A stretch of 64,000 bases of DNA. Origin: Candidatus Undinarchaeales archaeon (GTDB lineage: Archaea; SpSt-1190; JASMDC01). Shown here piece by piece: positions 25,684 through 35,466 of the stretch. The stretch lies in contig JASMDC010000001.1 of NCBI GenBank assembly GCA_030753015.1, positions 1-64,000 of the forward strand. The letters run 5' to 3'. Position 1 is the first letter of the stretch. Every line of letters starts with the position of its first letter. Under the pieces are notes generated by a model that was given only the letters and a program-made list of their open reading frames with translations, was not told the origin of the DNA and ran no database searches. Made by a program: the position numbers and the translations under genes.

Positions 25684-26409
25684 ATGACTGAGGGCGAGGA
25701 AGAGCCACGAGAGAATCTTGAACATGACGTGCTCGTGGAGATCGCGGCCCTCAGAGACGACCTCAAGAGGGCACACGAGCGCATCGCCACGCTCGAAACG
25801 TCGCTGGACCATATGCGGTCCACTGTTGTGGCCTCAGCGACCAAGGGGCTCGAGGGATTCCAGAAGACGACAATGAAGGACCTTAAGCTCGTCGACGCAC
25901 GTGTCAACGAGAACACCGGTGCGCTCTCTCGTGTGAACCGTCGGGCGGACGCTCTATCCGAGGACACGGCGGCCATCGTGGTGCGTCTGGAGGACCTCAA
26001 GGACCTGCTCGAGGGCGTGGACACCGTCACTCTCGCGAACGCAACGACAAAGAACGCCCAGATTGCCCAGGACAACAAGGAGCACCTCAAGCAGCTGGCA
26101 GCCCTTCTAAGGACCCTGGAGCGCTCGATGAACCGGGAGAGCAAGACCGTCAAGGAAGAGCTCGACCGCGTGGAACGGGAGCTCAAGCTCGTCCGCCGGC
26201 TCGACAGCAGGATGGAGATACTGGAGAACCATAAGGACGACCTCGCCGGACGCTTCGCGGAACTGACCGATGTCCTCGAGTCGGTGCGGACCCATATAGT
26301 CTCCGGTGGCGAGCGGGCCCTCCCTGCCGAGTACGACAGGCTGGAGAAGGAGCGTTCCAAACTGGAGCGACGCCTTGACGACGTGGTAGCCCACATCACA
26401 AAGATGTAG
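25684..26409 (+). CDS. coiled-coil protein of unknown function
   Basis: 241 residues, highly charged and predicted almost entirely alpha-helical coiled coil (heptads of Leu/Val with Glu/Lys/Arg, for example ALRDDLKRAHERIATLETSL). No membrane segment or signal. A CTATAAAA box about 28 bases upstream of the ATG supports a leaderless start. It resembles structural or SMC-arm-like archaeal proteins only in composition. It stands alone, convergent with the cysteine-rich surface protein gene. Confidence 0.6.
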   Translation: MTEGEEEPRENLEHDVLVEIAALRDDLKRAHERIATLETSLDHMRSTVVASATKGLEGFQKTTMKDLKLVDARVNENTGALSRVNRRADALSEDTAAIVVRLEDLKDLLEGVDTVTLANATTKNAQIAQDNKEHLKQLAALLRTLERSMNRESKTVKEELDRVERELKLVRRLDSRMEILENHKDDLAGRFAELTDVLESVRTHIVSGGERALPAEYDRLEKERSKLERRLDDVVAHITKM

Positions 26410-26433
26410 GGCAAGTGATGGGGTCGGGTCCCG

Positions 26434-28419
26434 TCACGGCTCCCGGCGGCGACGCGCCAGGTGGCCGGCCGCGAGGACAGCGAGCAACATCATCGGGACC
26501 GGAGTGAGCCCTGGTGCGCTCCTGCCCGAGAACACCATCGTCCTGACATTGGAGAAGCTCCAGAGCACCAGGTTCTTGGTATCAAGTGAGTCCTGTCTGG
26601 GACCGCATCCGAACTTCTTCTCTATAGCATCGCACACACGTATGGTGACGTTCGTGAACCCGAGCTTGAGCGGGGTGATGAATATGGCCATGTTCCGCAG
26701 GCCTCCGGGCACCAGTGCCATGTCGGACTGGTACTGGTCCCCTATGGCAGTGAAGTCCTTGCCCTCGAACTGGATCCCGCCCGAGGGGCTGTAGACCTGG
26801 ATGGACACGAACCTCATGGCGTGCGACGGGTTGCGCACCTGGAAGGGGAAGTAGATACGCTCGCCGAGCCGGACCGGTGTCGTGTTGTAGGGCAGGTTGA
26901 CGAAACGGTTCTGGAGCACTGAGATGACCCTCCACCCGTTCCTGCTGCATACTGCGGCCTCGGTGCTCTTCAGCGATGTGGGCTTGGATTTGTCCGCATC
27001 ACATAACCAGCCGGTCTCGCCACATACACACTTCTTGATGCACACCTTACCGCAGGCCACCGCCTCGCTCTGGGCCCTGGCGCAGGTCTCAGTGCGGTTG
27101 CACAGGGTGTCGGGAACGGTGACCCCCAAGTTATTGATGGCGTACTCACAGTCGTCCCCCACCTCACCGACGTCCCCGCATTCGAGCGGAGCCTCACCGC
27201 ACAATCCCCTGAACTTCTTGCACATGAAGGTGCAGGACAGCTTGCGGCAGGTGAATCCCTCGGCCCTGATGACCTCCTTGGGGGACGGACAGGCTTCTGC
27301 ACAGCAGTAGTCCTGCATCGGCGGCTCAGGTGAAGGGGGCCTGGTGTCCGAGCAGATGCCGGTGGCGCACTCGAGGGGCAGCTCACACTCGCACCCGAGC
27401 GTCTTCTTCTCGTTCCATGTCAGGCTTCCATAGCGATCGCACCACCAGTTTGTGTCACCGTCGTACACGCTGGTCGTGCACGCGTCGACCCGTCCCCAGG
27501 TCACGTTGCACGAGTACGTGCGCCCCCTGGCACAGAGGAGGTCCTGTTTGATGAATGAGGCCGTTCCATGGCAGCACCGGTCGAGCACCCAGCGGAAGTC
27601 CATGCAATCGCATGCCTGGATCGATGAGTCTGGCTCCATTCTTACGATATTCTCTTCGTCCCTGACACATCCCTCGGTGGGATCGCAGATGTAGTTGACC
27701 TCGCGGTACTCGTCCTCCTCGCACAGCATGTTCTGCATGGAGCACTCGTTCTTCTGCTGGTAGCTCTGCTGGCCGTCGGTCGTGCAGTACCAGTCGTAGT
27801 CCGTCCAGCACTTACCGGCCGTCTCCTGCCAGACCTCGTCAGTCGTCTCGGAGACACAGCAGCGGGGCGAATTGGATTTGTCGCTGTGTAGGCCCGCGCA
27901 CAGACCGGTGATGCACGTGTCGTTGATCTCACAGGGCTCACCGGGGCAGTGCTTCCCATTTGCTGCCTGGCCGCCGTTGCACAGGGGCCAGTCTGAGTCG
28001 TAGCAGCACGAGCCCCACGGCCGGTCGACGCATCCCGTCTCCTCCAGCTCGCCGTCCTTGTTGTCGAAGTCGACGATACAGCAGACCGCGTCCTCGTCAT
28101 CCGTCGCCACATCGATGCGGTACTCCCCGGCCTGATTGTTCTTGTTGGTGGTGATGCGCAGCGTCACGTCATCGTCCCCCGGGGACCAGAGCTGCCATGA
28201 CTGGTCGCCGGTGACGTTCATCATCTCGTCACAGTCCGGATCGTCCTCGATGTCGCACTGCATGGCCGTCACATTCACCGTGTCGGTGCAGTCCGGACAG
28301 ACGATCGCCACGCGAAGGATAACGGCACTGGTGCTGTTCACCTCCACGTTGAAGGGCGCACAGTCATGGGCCACTGCAAGGGCGAGCACCAGAATGAGCA
28401 CCGCGAGAGGGCTACGCAT
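26434..28419 (-). CDS. cysteine-rich secreted surface protein with C-terminal anchor
   Basis: About 661 residues. A signal peptide (MRSPLAVLILVLALAVAHDC) is followed by a body with several dozen cysteines, many in CxxC, CC and C-x3-6-C patterns, plus NxT/NxS sites (NVTAMQC, NVTGDQS, NVTWGR). The C-terminus has a Pro-rich linker, a hydrophobic helix and RRRREP, like an archaeal surface-anchoring signal. Disulfide-rich exported proteins of this size are unusual in archaea and suggest a cell-surface or adhesion role. ATG 28419 lies 28 bases from a TATA box shared with the ychF-like gene; the open frame continues further but covers the promoter. Confidence 0.7.
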   Translation of the reverse strand: MRSPLAVLILVLALAVAHDCAPFNVEVNSTSAVILRVAIVCPDCTDTVNVTAMQCDIEDDPDCDEMMNVTGDQSWQLWSPGDDDVTLRITTNKNNQAGEYRIDVATDDEDAVCCIVDFDNKDGELEETGCVDRPWGSCCYDSDWPLCNGGQAANGKHCPGEPCEINDTCITGLCAGLHSDKSNSPRCCVSETTDEVWQETAGKCWTDYDWYCTTDGQQSYQQKNECSMQNMLCEEDEYREVNYICDPTEGCVRDEENIVRMEPDSSIQACDCMDFRWVLDRCCHGTASFIKQDLLCARGRTYSCNVTWGRVDACTTSVYDGDTNWWCDRYGSLTWNEKKTLGCECELPLECATGICSDTRPPSPEPPMQDYCCAEACPSPKEVIRAEGFTCRKLSCTFMCKKFRGLCGEAPLECGDVGEVGDDCEYAINNLGVTVPDTLCNRTETCARAQSEAVACGKVCIKKCVCGETGWLCDADKSKPTSLKSTEAAVCSRNGWRVISVLQNRFVNLPYNTTPVRLGERIYFPFQVRNPSHAMRFVSIQVYSPSGGIQFEGKDFTAIGDQYQSDMALVPGGLRNMAIFITPLKLGFTNVTIRVCDAIEKKFGCGPRQDSLDTKNLVLWSFSNVRTMVFSGRSAPGLTPVPMMLLAVLAAGHLARRRREP

Positions 28420-28440
28420 ATACAAGTATTGCGTCTCCGT

Positions 28441-28458
28441 AGATATATTAAGCTTATC
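28441..28458. promoter_or_regulatory. symmetric bidirectional TATA
   Basis: AGATATATTAAGCTTATC lies about 28 bases from both the minus-strand ATG (28419) and the plus-strand ATG (28475). It is the clearest shared promoter of two leaderless genes in the window. Confidence 0.6.
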
Positions 28459-28474
28459 CCGTACCCCGTCCGCC

Positions 28475-29671
28475 ATGGAGGTCGGCATCGTCGGCAAGCC
28501 CAACGTGGGCAAATCAACCTTCTTTCGCGCAGCGACCCTGGCAGAGGCCGAGGTCGCGAACTACCCCTTCACGACCATCAAGGCGAACGTGGGTGTGGGT
28601 TACACGCGGGCGCCCTGTCCCCATACGGAGCTGGGCACGCCCTGCTCCCCGCGCAACTCGGAATGTGCCGAGGGCATCCGGCTGGTCCCCATGCGCATGA
28701 TCGACGTGGCGGGACTGGTCCCGGGCGCCAGCGAGGGCAAGGGGCTGGGGAACCAGTTCCTCGACGACCTCAGGCAGGCGTCGGTGCTCATCCATGTCGT
28801 TGACGCATCTGGCACCACCGATATCGAGGGCAAGGCCTGTGACGAACACGATCCGTGCGAGGACGTGCGGTTTCTGGAGGAGGAGATCGTGGCGTGGTTC
28901 GCCAACATCCTCAAGAAGAGCTGGACCCGGTTCTCCCGACGCGTGCAGTTCGAGCACCTCAAGTTCGAGGTGGTGGTGGCGGAGCAGTTCACGGGACTGG
29001 GAGTGAACGAGGACCACGTGCGCCAAGCGCTCAGGCTCTCCGGTGTCGATGCCGAGAAACCGGCCCAGTGGTCGGACGACGACATCCACACGTTCTGCTC
29101 TGCACTGCGCGCGATAGCAAAGCCGATCATCATCGCCGCCAACAAGGCCGACAACCCGAAGGCCGCTGAGAACCTAGAAGTGCTCAAGAAGACATTCCCG
29201 GACACGCTCGTCGTCCCTACCTGCGCCGAGGCCGAACTGGCATTGCGCAACGCCGCACGCGGGGGTGTCGTGGACTACGTCCCCGGGGCCGAGGACTTCA
29301 AAATCAATGAGGATGCAAAGCTTAATGACAAGCAGCGGCACGGCCTGGAGCTCATCCGCGACCGTGTCATCCGGCCCCTGAAAGGTACAGGCATCCAGAA
29401 GGTACTGGACACCGCTGTAAAGGACCTGCTCAAGCTCATCGTCGTGTACCCCGTCGAGGACGAGAACAAATGGGCCGATGGTAAGGGCAACGTACTCCCC
29501 GACGCCTATCTGGTCCCTCAGGGTATCACCGCCCGCCAGCTCGCCTACCGGATCCACACGGACATCGGCGAGAAGTTCGTATGCGCCGTCGACGGCCGCT
29601 CCAAGCGCCGGATGGGTGAATCGCACGTGCTGGACGATGGCGCCGTCATCTCCATCATGGCGAAAAAATGA
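28475..29671 (+). CDS. ychF: archaeal YchF-type translation-associated GTPase
   Basis: About 398 residues. The GTPase motifs are G1 GKPNVGKST (residues 7-15), the G3-type DVAGLVPGA, and NKAD at G4. The NYPFTTIKANVGV segment marks the Obg/YchF group. The C-terminus carries a TGS domain (YLVPQGITARQLAYRIHTDI). YchF proteins bind ribosomes and hydrolyse ATP or GTP; here G4 is NKAD (GTP-like). The open frame upstream of ATG 28475 is antisense to the surface protein. Leaderless start. Confidence 0.9.
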   Translation: MEVGIVGKPNVGKSTFFRAATLAEAEVANYPFTTIKANVGVGYTRAPCPHTELGTPCSPRNSECAEGIRLVPMRMIDVAGLVPGASEGKGLGNQFLDDLRQASVLIHVVDASGTTDIEGKACDEHDPCEDVRFLEEEIVAWFANILKKSWTRFSRRVQFEHLKFEVVVAEQFTGLGVNEDHVRQALRLSGVDAEKPAQWSDDDIHTFCSALRAIAKPIIIAANKADNPKAAENLEVLKKTFPDTLVVPTCAEAELALRNAARGGVVDYVPGAEDFKINEDAKLNDKQRHGLELIRDRVIRPLKGTGIQKVLDTAVKDLLKLIVVYPVEDENKWADGKGNVLPDAYLVPQGITARQLAYRIHTDIGEKFVCAVDGRSKRRMGESHVLDDGAVISIMAKK

Positions 29672-29769
29672 GCGTGCGGCCTGCTAGACAAGCTTTATAA
29701 TGTTTGATGGGGGCGTCGATGGCAGGGTGTCGTATGGCGAGAACGACGCTTTGATGCGAGGTAACGTGG

Positions 29770-29988
29770 ATGCTCGGACTTGATGAGAACGGCATCGATC
29801 CGCTTTCCGTTATCTTTGTTACCACCCTCGCCGGTGCCCTGGTGCTCCTGGCAGTCTTCCTCCTCGACATCCTCGGTGAGGAGGAGGGTGCGGAGGGGGC
29901 CCTCGTGTACCTCAAGGACGCCGCCTCCTACTTCTCCGTGGCGGTGCTCCTCTTCATAATCCTTCACATGTTCCTCGTTGAGGGTTGA
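29770..29988 (+). CDS. small two-helix membrane protein
   Basis: 72 residues: VIFVTTLAGALVLLAVFLLDIL, an acidic loop (GEEEGAEGA) and AASYFSVAVLLFIILHMFLV. Codon use matches flanking genes and a TTTATAATG box lies at 29694-29702, though 70 bases from the start, leaving a short leader. No family recognised; single-gene unit. Confidence 0.5.
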   Translation: MLGLDENGIDPLSVIFVTTLAGALVLLAVFLLDILGEEEGAEGALVYLKDAASYFSVAVLLFIILHMFLVEG

Positions 29989-30047
29989 GCACCGGTACGT
30001 TCAGGCCGCGGTTCGGTGGACACCAACATTTCCATTGACAATTAGGA

Positions 30048-30077
30048 CCCTATCGCTCTCCATAGTGAGCAGTAGGG
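30048..30077. other. hairpin
   Basis: CCCTATCGCTC (30048-30058) pairs with GAGCAGTAGGG (30067-30077) except one mismatch and one G-U. The loop is TCCATAGT. It may be a terminator-like or 3' structure for either the upstream membrane protein gene or the candidate RNA at 30081. Confidence 0.4.
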
Positions 30078-30080
30078 AGA

Positions 30081-30182
30081 AAAACGGGAGGCGGAACTGG
30101 CAGCTAAACGTAAAGGACGTTTGACCGCTCAGGGAGTTTCCGCCCCCCAGGGAGCCTCGGGTGGCACACGTGGCTCCCGTTG
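30081..30182 (-). ncRNA. candidate structured noncoding RNA
   Basis: The gap 29989-30344 has no gene but dense secondary structure. GGGAGGCGGAA (30086-30096) pairs with TTCCGCCCCCC (30138-30148), 10 of 11 pairs. Inside it AAACGT (30106-30111) pairs with ACGTTT (30117-30122). A separate stem GGGAGCC (30150-30156) with GGCTCCC (30172-30178) lies alongside. On the minus strand the large stem is followed by GTTTTTC, a T-run terminator, and is preceded by an AT-rich promoter-like tract at 30190-30245. It fits no RNA I recognise (not SRP, RNase P or tRNA). Strand is inferred from the T-run. Confidence 0.35.
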
Positions 30183-30300
30183 ATATTTTGTCACAGGGAG
30201 GGTATATAGATTAGGTTAAAAAGATATATAAGGTATATACAACCTGTATTTTTTCCGTATAGATTAACACATGTCATTGAGCCGTTTTCTGGCGAGAAAG
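30183..30300. promoter_or_regulatory. AT-rich promoter-like tract
   Basis: It contains TTAAAAAGATATATAAGG and two GTATATA motifs (one in the palindrome GTATATAC). There is no plus-strand gene to serve downstream, so it more likely drives the minus-strand candidate RNA or is a leftover promoter. Confidence 0.3.
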
Positions 30301-30344
30301 GAATGACGGGCCCCGCTTGTACGGAACCCGTCGCACTTCCCGAC

Positions 30345-31268
30345 CTACGCCTTGGGATCCTTGAGTGGGATCTCGCCCTCGATGCCATAGAAGTCACGGA
30401 TGTCCGCATCCACGCGCTTCTGCATCTCGGCGATCTCCTCATCCATGAGGTGCTTGAAGCGTCCCTGTGCTTTTACATAGGTCTCGATGGTCTCGAAGGC
30501 CTTTGGGCGGCGCTGGATGGACATCCGTCCTTCTTTGAGCTCGGAGAGCTTCCACATCCCACAAGCGTGGGCCATCCGGGCCAGCTTGATGCTCAGACGC
30601 CCCTCGTACTTCCAGCCGGCGGGGCACGGCGCGTGCACCTGGATGAAAGCGGGCCCCTTAGTATCCTTGGCTGCTTTGACCTTCTTCTGGAAGTCCTTGG
30701 GGTAGCCCACGGACGCTGTGGCCATGTAGGGGATGTTGTGCGCGGCGATGATCTTTGGGATGTCCTTCTTGAACTCCCGCTTGTATTGCCGGTTCTTGCC
30801 CACTGGTGTCGTCGTGGTCCAGGCACCGTAGGGCGTGGATCCGGAGCGCTGGATGCCCGTGTTCATGTAGGCCTCGTTGTCGTAGCAGATGTAGATGAAA
30901 TCATGGCCGCGCTCGATGGCACCCGAGAGGGCCTGAATGCCGATGTCCACCGTGCCGCCGTCGCCAGCGAAGGCAAGGATGGTGGTCTCGTCCGCGTCAC
31001 CGCGGCGCTTGAGCGCAGCCTCCAATCCGGACACTGCAGCGCCGGCCGCCGCGAACGCGATGTTCATGATCGGTACGTTGAAGCAGCTCTTGGGGTAGAG
31101 CCCCTCGATGACGGACATGCAGCATGCGGGCACCACGACCATGGTCCTCTTCCCCAACGTCTCCAGTGCCAGCCGGATAGCAAGTGATCCGCCACAGCCG
31201 GGGCAGGCGGCATTGCCAGGGAGCATCACCGTCTCGGTATCGTCCGTTCCTACGAGCTTGTCGGTCAT
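30345..31268 (-). CDS. porB: pyruvate:ferredoxin oxidoreductase, beta subunit
   Basis: About 307 residues. It has the thiamine pyrophosphate-binding subunit signature: CPGCGG near the N-terminus, GDGGTVDIG in the middle, and the late CPAGW. Together with porG, porD and porA it oxidises pyruvate to acetyl-CoA with reduction of ferredoxin, cytosolic and oxygen-sensitive. Three start codons (31277, 31274, 31268) lie behind AAGGAGG; I chose 31268 for spacing (10 bases). It is the last gene of the metG-porGDAB set; the noncoding gap 29989-30344 follows. Confidence 0.85.
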   Translation of the reverse strand: MTDKLVGTDDTETVMLPGNAACPGCGGSLAIRLALETLGKRTMVVVPACCMSVIEGLYPKSCFNVPIMNIAFAAAGAAVSGLEAALKRRGDADETTILAFAGDGGTVDIGIQALSGAIERGHDFIYICYDNEAYMNTGIQRSGSTPYGAWTTTTPVGKNRQYKREFKKDIPKIIAAHNIPYMATASVGYPKDFQKKVKAAKDTKGPAFIQVHAPCPAGWKYEGRLSIKLARMAHACGMWKLSELKEGRMSIQRRPKAFETIETYVKAQGRFKHLMDEEIAEMQKRVDADIRDFYGIEGEIPLKDPKA

Positions 31269-31273
31269 GGTCA

Positions 31274-32440
31274 TCATGCCTCCTTGAGCCCCAGCCATGT
31301 GGGGTGCGTGGACGAGCCGCCCTTGAGGGCCTGCTCGCCGATAGTCTCGATCTGAGCTGGCGAGACCTCCCTGCCACCGATACCGGTGACATGGGACTGG
31401 ATCGCAGGACGCTCGTCCATGTCGTAGCAGGCGGCCATGATATCGCTAGCGATCTGGCCCTTGGCGCCCATGGGGATAGCGCGGTCCAGGACCGCGATTG
31501 TCCCGACCCGAGCGGCCAGCCTTCGCACGTCCTCGTCAGGGAACGGTCGGTAGGAACGGAGCTTGAGCAGCCCCACCTTCTTGCCCTTCTTTCGGAGGCT
31601 GTCTACTGCGACACGAGCGTTGCCCGCCACGGCACCGACAGCGACAAGGACCGCATCGGCGTCCTCGCACCGGTACTCCTCAACGAGCCCGTAAGGGCGT
31701 CCGAACACATCGCCGAACTCCTTACCGACCTCTGCAAGCACGCGCTTGGCCGCGGTCATGGACTCCTCGATACCGTACTTGAGCTCCATGTAGTAATCGG
31801 GGCTCATGATGTTGCCGAAGGTGGCGGGATTGTCACAGTCCATCTTGAACAGCGGCTTGCGCTTCCCGAGGAACTTGTCCACTAGCTTCTGGTCGGGCAT
31901 CACCACCTCGGCCGAAGTGTGCGAAAGGATGAACGCGTCCTGACAGAAGAACAGCGGCAGCTGGACGTCCGGATGCTCTGCGATCTTGAAGGCCTGGATG
32001 CAGGTGTCAAGCACCTCCTGGTTGTTCTCCACGTAGAGTTGCATCCAGCCGGTGTCCCTGGCGGAGATGCTGTCCTGGTGGTCGGACCAGATTGCCCATG
32101 GCGGGCCCATGGAGCGGTTGACCATGCCCATGACTATGGGCAGCCTGGCGTGGGCGGCCCAGTGGAGCATCTCGTGCATGTACGCAAGGCCGTGGGACGA
32201 GGTGGCGGTGAACACCCGCACCCCGCCAAAGGAGGCTCCGATGGAAGCCGCCATGGCCGAGTGCTCGCTCTCGACGCGGATGAACTCGCAGTCCATCTTC
32301 CCGTCGGCCACGAACTCCGAGATGTGCTCCACGATCTGTGTCTGGGGCGTGATGGGGTAGGCGGCCACCACGTCGGCCCGCGCCATACGGGCGCCGTGGG
32401 CGGTGGCCATGTTACCTGTAACGAATTCCCGAGTGGTCAT
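31274..32440 (-). CDS. porA: pyruvate:ferredoxin oxidoreductase, alpha subunit
   Basis: About 388 residues. Core motifs are YPITPQTQIVEHI, then SEHSAMAASIGAS, SSHGLAYMHEMLHWA, and MGAKGQIASDI near the C-terminus. It binds 2-oxoacid and CoA with porB. Its ATG overlaps the porD stop by 4 bases. Length and segments fit a pyruvate- rather than a 2-oxoglutarate-type alpha subunit, but specificity is not certain from sequence. Confidence 0.85.
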   Translation of the reverse strand: MTTREFVTGNMATAHGARMARADVVAAYPITPQTQIVEHISEFVADGKMDCEFIRVESEHSAMAASIGASFGGVRVFTATSSHGLAYMHEMLHWAAHARLPIVMGMVNRSMGPPWAIWSDHQDSISARDTGWMQLYVENNQEVLDTCIQAFKIAEHPDVQLPLFFCQDAFILSHTSAEVVMPDQKLVDKFLGKRKPLFKMDCDNPATFGNIMSPDYYMELKYGIEESMTAAKRVLAEVGKEFGDVFGRPYGLVEEYRCEDADAVLVAVGAVAGNARVAVDSLRKKGKKVGLLKLRSYRPFPDEDVRRLAARVGTIAVLDRAIPMGAKGQIASDIMAACYDMDERPAIQSHVTGIGGREVSPAQIETIGEQALKGGSSTHPTWLGLKEA

Positions 32441-32709
32441 AGTGTCTCCCTCCGCATGGTGATGGCCGCAACGGGGCACTCCTCGGCGCACACGCCACAG
32501 CCTTTACAATAATCCATGTCGATGGTGATTGTCTTGGGCTCGATGCAGCCCTCGGGGCAGAACGTGACGCACAGGCCACAGGAGTTGCACTTCTCGTCGT
32601 TCTTCTCCGGCCGTTCGGTGCGCCAGTCGCCAGTGTGGCCCATGGCCCCCTTCTGGGGCACGGACATGCCACATATGGGCACCCCACGCTTCAGCTTCAC
32701 TGTGGTCAT
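32437..32709 (-). CDS. porD: pyruvate:ferredoxin oxidoreductase, delta (ferredoxin) subunit
   Basis: 90 residues with two [4Fe-4S] motifs, [15 protein letters not shown] and [15 protein letters not shown]. It passes electrons from the thiamine centre to external ferredoxin. It overlaps porG and porA by 4 bases at each end. Confidence 0.9.
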   Translation of the reverse strand: MTTVKLKRGVPICGMSVPQKGAMGHTGDWRTERPEKNDEKCNSCGLCVTFCPEGCIEPKTITIDMDYCKGCGVCAEECPVAAITMRRETL

Positions 32710-33245
32710 ACCTTCGCCTCCTTATAGGCGCGGGTGACGGCCCGCACGTTATTCTCGGCGATTTTCCCGTCGAAGACCTTCTTGATCGCCTTCACCAGGG
32801 ACTCGAGCTTCACGATACCGGTGGCCTTGCTCAGGGCACCGAGGATGGGCGTGTTGACGATAGGCCGCCCAAGCTCCTCTTGGGCGATGGTGCGCGCGTC
32901 CACCGTCGCGACCTTCGTCCCTGTGGGAAGATCCAGCTCCTTCGCGGAGCGCTCGGTATTGACGACGACGATGCCCCCGGACTTGAGGCCGGAGGTGACA
33001 TCGAGGACCTTCAGCAGGGGGGGATCGAGCACGACGACGCAGTCGGGTTCGTGGATCTGCGTGTGGATGCGGATCTCCGCATCATCGATCCGGGTGAAAG
33101 CCACCACGGGCGCGCCCCTCCGTTCGCAGCCGAAATGTGGGAACGCCTGGGTATGGTTGTCCTCCAGAAAAGCTGCATGTGCCAGCAGCTTGGCCGCCGT
33201 AACGGAGCCCTGGCCGCCCCGGCCATGGAACCGTACCTCGTACAT
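32706..33245 (-). CDS. porG: pyruvate:ferredoxin oxidoreductase, gamma subunit
   Basis: About 179 residues with the gamma-subunit signature [17 protein letters not shown] at the N-terminus and [15 protein letters not shown] 33245 lies one base after the metG stop. The open frame extends further upstream only inside metG. Together with the three following genes it forms a complete heterotetramer. Confidence 0.9.
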   Translation of the reverse strand: MYEVRFHGRGGQGSVTAAKLLAHAAFLEDNHTQAFPHFGCERRGAPVVAFTRIDDAEIRIHTQIHEPDCVVVLDPPLLKVLDVTSGLKSGGIVVVNTERSAKELDLPTGTKVATVDARTIAQEELGRPIVNTPILGALSKATGIVKLESLVKAIKKVFDGKIAENNVRAVTRAYKEAKV

Positions 33246-33246
33246 C

Positions 33247-35277
33247 TCAGAGCACCTTGGCCCCTGCGTCCAGCTCCTTATCGATTGTGAGGAGGCCAAC
33301 GTCCTCGCCCACCTCTGCCGCCAGAAGCATACCATTCGATATGATGCCGCGAATCTTTGCGGGCTTGAGGTTGATCAGGACAACGATCCGCCGTCCGGGC
33401 AGGTCCTCGGCCTTGTACTGGTCGGCGATGCCCGCTACGAGCGTGCGCGGCTCCTCCTCGCCCACGTCCACCGTGAGCTTAAGGAGTTTCTTGGTGCCCT
33501 CCACCTGCTCGGCCGTCTTGATGACGGCCACACGGAGGTCGATCTTCTCGAACTCATCGAACGTAATCATCGGTTTTCCACCTTCTTTCTTCTTTGTTTC
33601 CTTCACGACCGACTTCGACTTCGCGGCCTTTTTCTTCTTATTCTCGTCCTCGATCTTTACGAAGAGTGGTGTGGGCTCGGGCACCGCGGTACCGGCCTCG
33701 ACAGTGACCACTTCGTCCCATGCCCGCTCCTCGGCCAGCCCCTCGCTCCCGACGGCCTCCCACATTAGCTGGGCGGACCGTGGGATGAACGGCGAGCTGA
33801 CTACCGCAAGCGCACCGACGACCTGGGCACAGAGGTTGATAGCCGTGCCCGCAGCGACAGGGTCGGTCTTCATCGTCTTCCAAGGCGCTCGGTCGTTGAA
33901 GAAACGGTTGCCCTCCTTGGCCAGCATGATTACCTCGTGGAGGGCGCCCTTCAGGTCATAGACGTCCATGCGCGCGTCGATCTTCTGCCGTGCCTTCTCG
34001 ATGGTGGCTAAAAGCTCCTGGTCCGCTTCGGCTAGAGGACCCCGTTCCGGGATCTTTCCACCGAAGAACCGGTGGGTGAACGTGAGAGTTCGGTGGACGA
34101 AGTTGCCCATGATGTCGGCGAGCTCGTCATTGATCCGTCGCTTGAGCTCGGCCATGGAGAAGTCCGTGTCCCGGGTCTGGGGTGCGTTGGCGAGCAGAGC
34201 GTACCGCCAGTAATCGACGGGATATATGTCCAGGGCCTGGTCGATCCATATGCCCACGCCACGGCTCTTGGAGAACTTCTGCCCCTCGAAGTTTAGGTAC
34301 TCGAAGCTGGCGATGTAGTGGGGGAGGTTGAAGTCCTCGCGCATACCGATGAGCATGCCGGGCCAGATGATGGTGTGGAAGGGCACGTTATCCTTCCCGA
34401 GGAAATGGATGAGCTTGGCCTCATCGTTGTACCAGTACTTCTTCCACTCGTCCGTTCTGCCCTCGTTCTCACACCACTCGATGGTGGAGGATATGTAGCC
34501 GATGGGAGCGTCGAACCATACGTAGATGACCTTGCCCTCGGCATCCTCCAGGGGAACGGGGACGCCCCACTCTATGTCCCGGGTGATGGCCCGGGGCTTG
34601 AGCCCCTCCTTGATCCATGCCAAGGGGAAGTTCCGGGCGTTGGCGGGCCAGTCGGTCTTGGCCTCCAGCCATGTTTTCAGCTCGGGTGCGAGCTTGGGGA
34701 GGTCGAGGAACCAGTGGGCTGTGATCCGCCACTCGGGTTTCGTGTGACAGGTGACGCAGTACGGTTCCTCCAGGTCCTCGGGATCGTGGACGGTCTGGCA
34801 GGCATCGCACTGGTCGCCCCGAGCGCCCTCGGCGCCACAGTTGGGGCATATGCCCTCCACGTACCGGTCCGGCAGGAAATGCTCGCACGTGGGGCAGAAC
34901 GGGAGGTTCATGTCCTCCTTGTGGATATAGCCGTTCTCGTGCAGCTTTGTGAAGAAGTGTGTGGTCATCTCGTAGTGGATCGGCTTGGTGGTCCGTGAGA
35001 AGTTATCGAACTTGATGTCGAACCGCTCGAAGCAGTCCTTGATGATGGCGTAGTACTTGTCAGCGAGCTCCCGCGGTGTTACACCCTCCTTCCTGGCCGA
35101 CACGGTGATGGGCGTCCCGTGCTCGTCGGTCCCGCAGATGTAGATGACCTCCTTGCCCTTCATCCTCAGCCAGCGGGAGTAGACGTCGGCCGGGAGGACC
35201 GATCCTATGAGGTTCCCCAGGTGAGGGATGTTGTTGACGTACGGCAGCGCCGAGGTCACGATGTAGCGTTCAGCCAT
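33247..35277 (-). CDS. metG: methionyl-tRNA synthetase with C-terminal tRNA-binding domain
   Basis: About 676 residues. The HIGH-like HLGN is at residues 19-22 and KFSKSRG is the KMSKS-type loop. Two zinc knuckles (CPTC, CPNC, CDAC, CVTC) lie in the connective region. A Lys-rich linker ([11 protein letters not shown]) leads to a Trbp111/EMAP-like domain beginning [14 protein letters not shown]. The protein charges tRNA-Met. Leaderless start at ATG 35277, about 28 bases from TATTAAAAT; the open frame above it is promoter sequence. It sits one base from porG, an unusual operon partner. Confidence 0.9.
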   Translation of the reverse strand: MAERYIVTSALPYVNNIPHLGNLIGSVLPADVYSRWLRMKGKEVIYICGTDEHGTPITVSARKEGVTPRELADKYYAIIKDCFERFDIKFDNFSRTTKPIHYEMTTHFFTKLHENGYIHKEDMNLPFCPTCEHFLPDRYVEGICPNCGAEGARGDQCDACQTVHDPEDLEEPYCVTCHTKPEWRITAHWFLDLPKLAPELKTWLEAKTDWPANARNFPLAWIKEGLKPRAITRDIEWGVPVPLEDAEGKVIYVWFDAPIGYISSTIEWCENEGRTDEWKKYWYNDEAKLIHFLGKDNVPFHTIIWPGMLIGMREDFNLPHYIASFEYLNFEGQKFSKSRGVGIWIDQALDIYPVDYWRYALLANAPQTRDTDFSMAELKRRINDELADIMGNFVHRTLTFTHRFFGGKIPERGPLAEADQELLATIEKARQKIDARMDVYDLKGALHEVIMLAKEGNRFFNDRAPWKTMKTDPVAAGTAINLCAQVVGALAVVSSPFIPRSAQLMWEAVGSEGLAEERAWDEVVTVEAGTAVPEPTPLFVKIEDENKKKKAAKSKSVVKETKKKEGGKPMITFDEFEKIDLRVAVIKTAEQVEGTKKLLKLTVDVGEEEPRTLVAGIADQYKAEDLPGRRIVVLINLKPAKIRGIISNGMLLAAEVGEDVGLLTIDKELDAGAKVL

Positions 35278-35466
35278 GGCCGTCCCTGTGGTTGCAGTCG
35301 GGGTAGATTTTAATAGGTTCCCCCGGAGGCCGGCGGATGCCGCCGCGTGGTGCCGTGCCGCATCCTCACATGCTTCCCTGCCGGTCAAGCCCCCGGAGTT
35401 CACCCTCTCGCGGCGTCCAACATCTTTTTAACTTTCCGGGCACTTAGTGTCTACTGGAGACCCGTG

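Noticed and set aside
30303..31187. 294-residue plus-strand frame opposite porB
   Set aside because: It is antisense to a clear PorB; no TATA box at leaderless spacing and no recognisable family.
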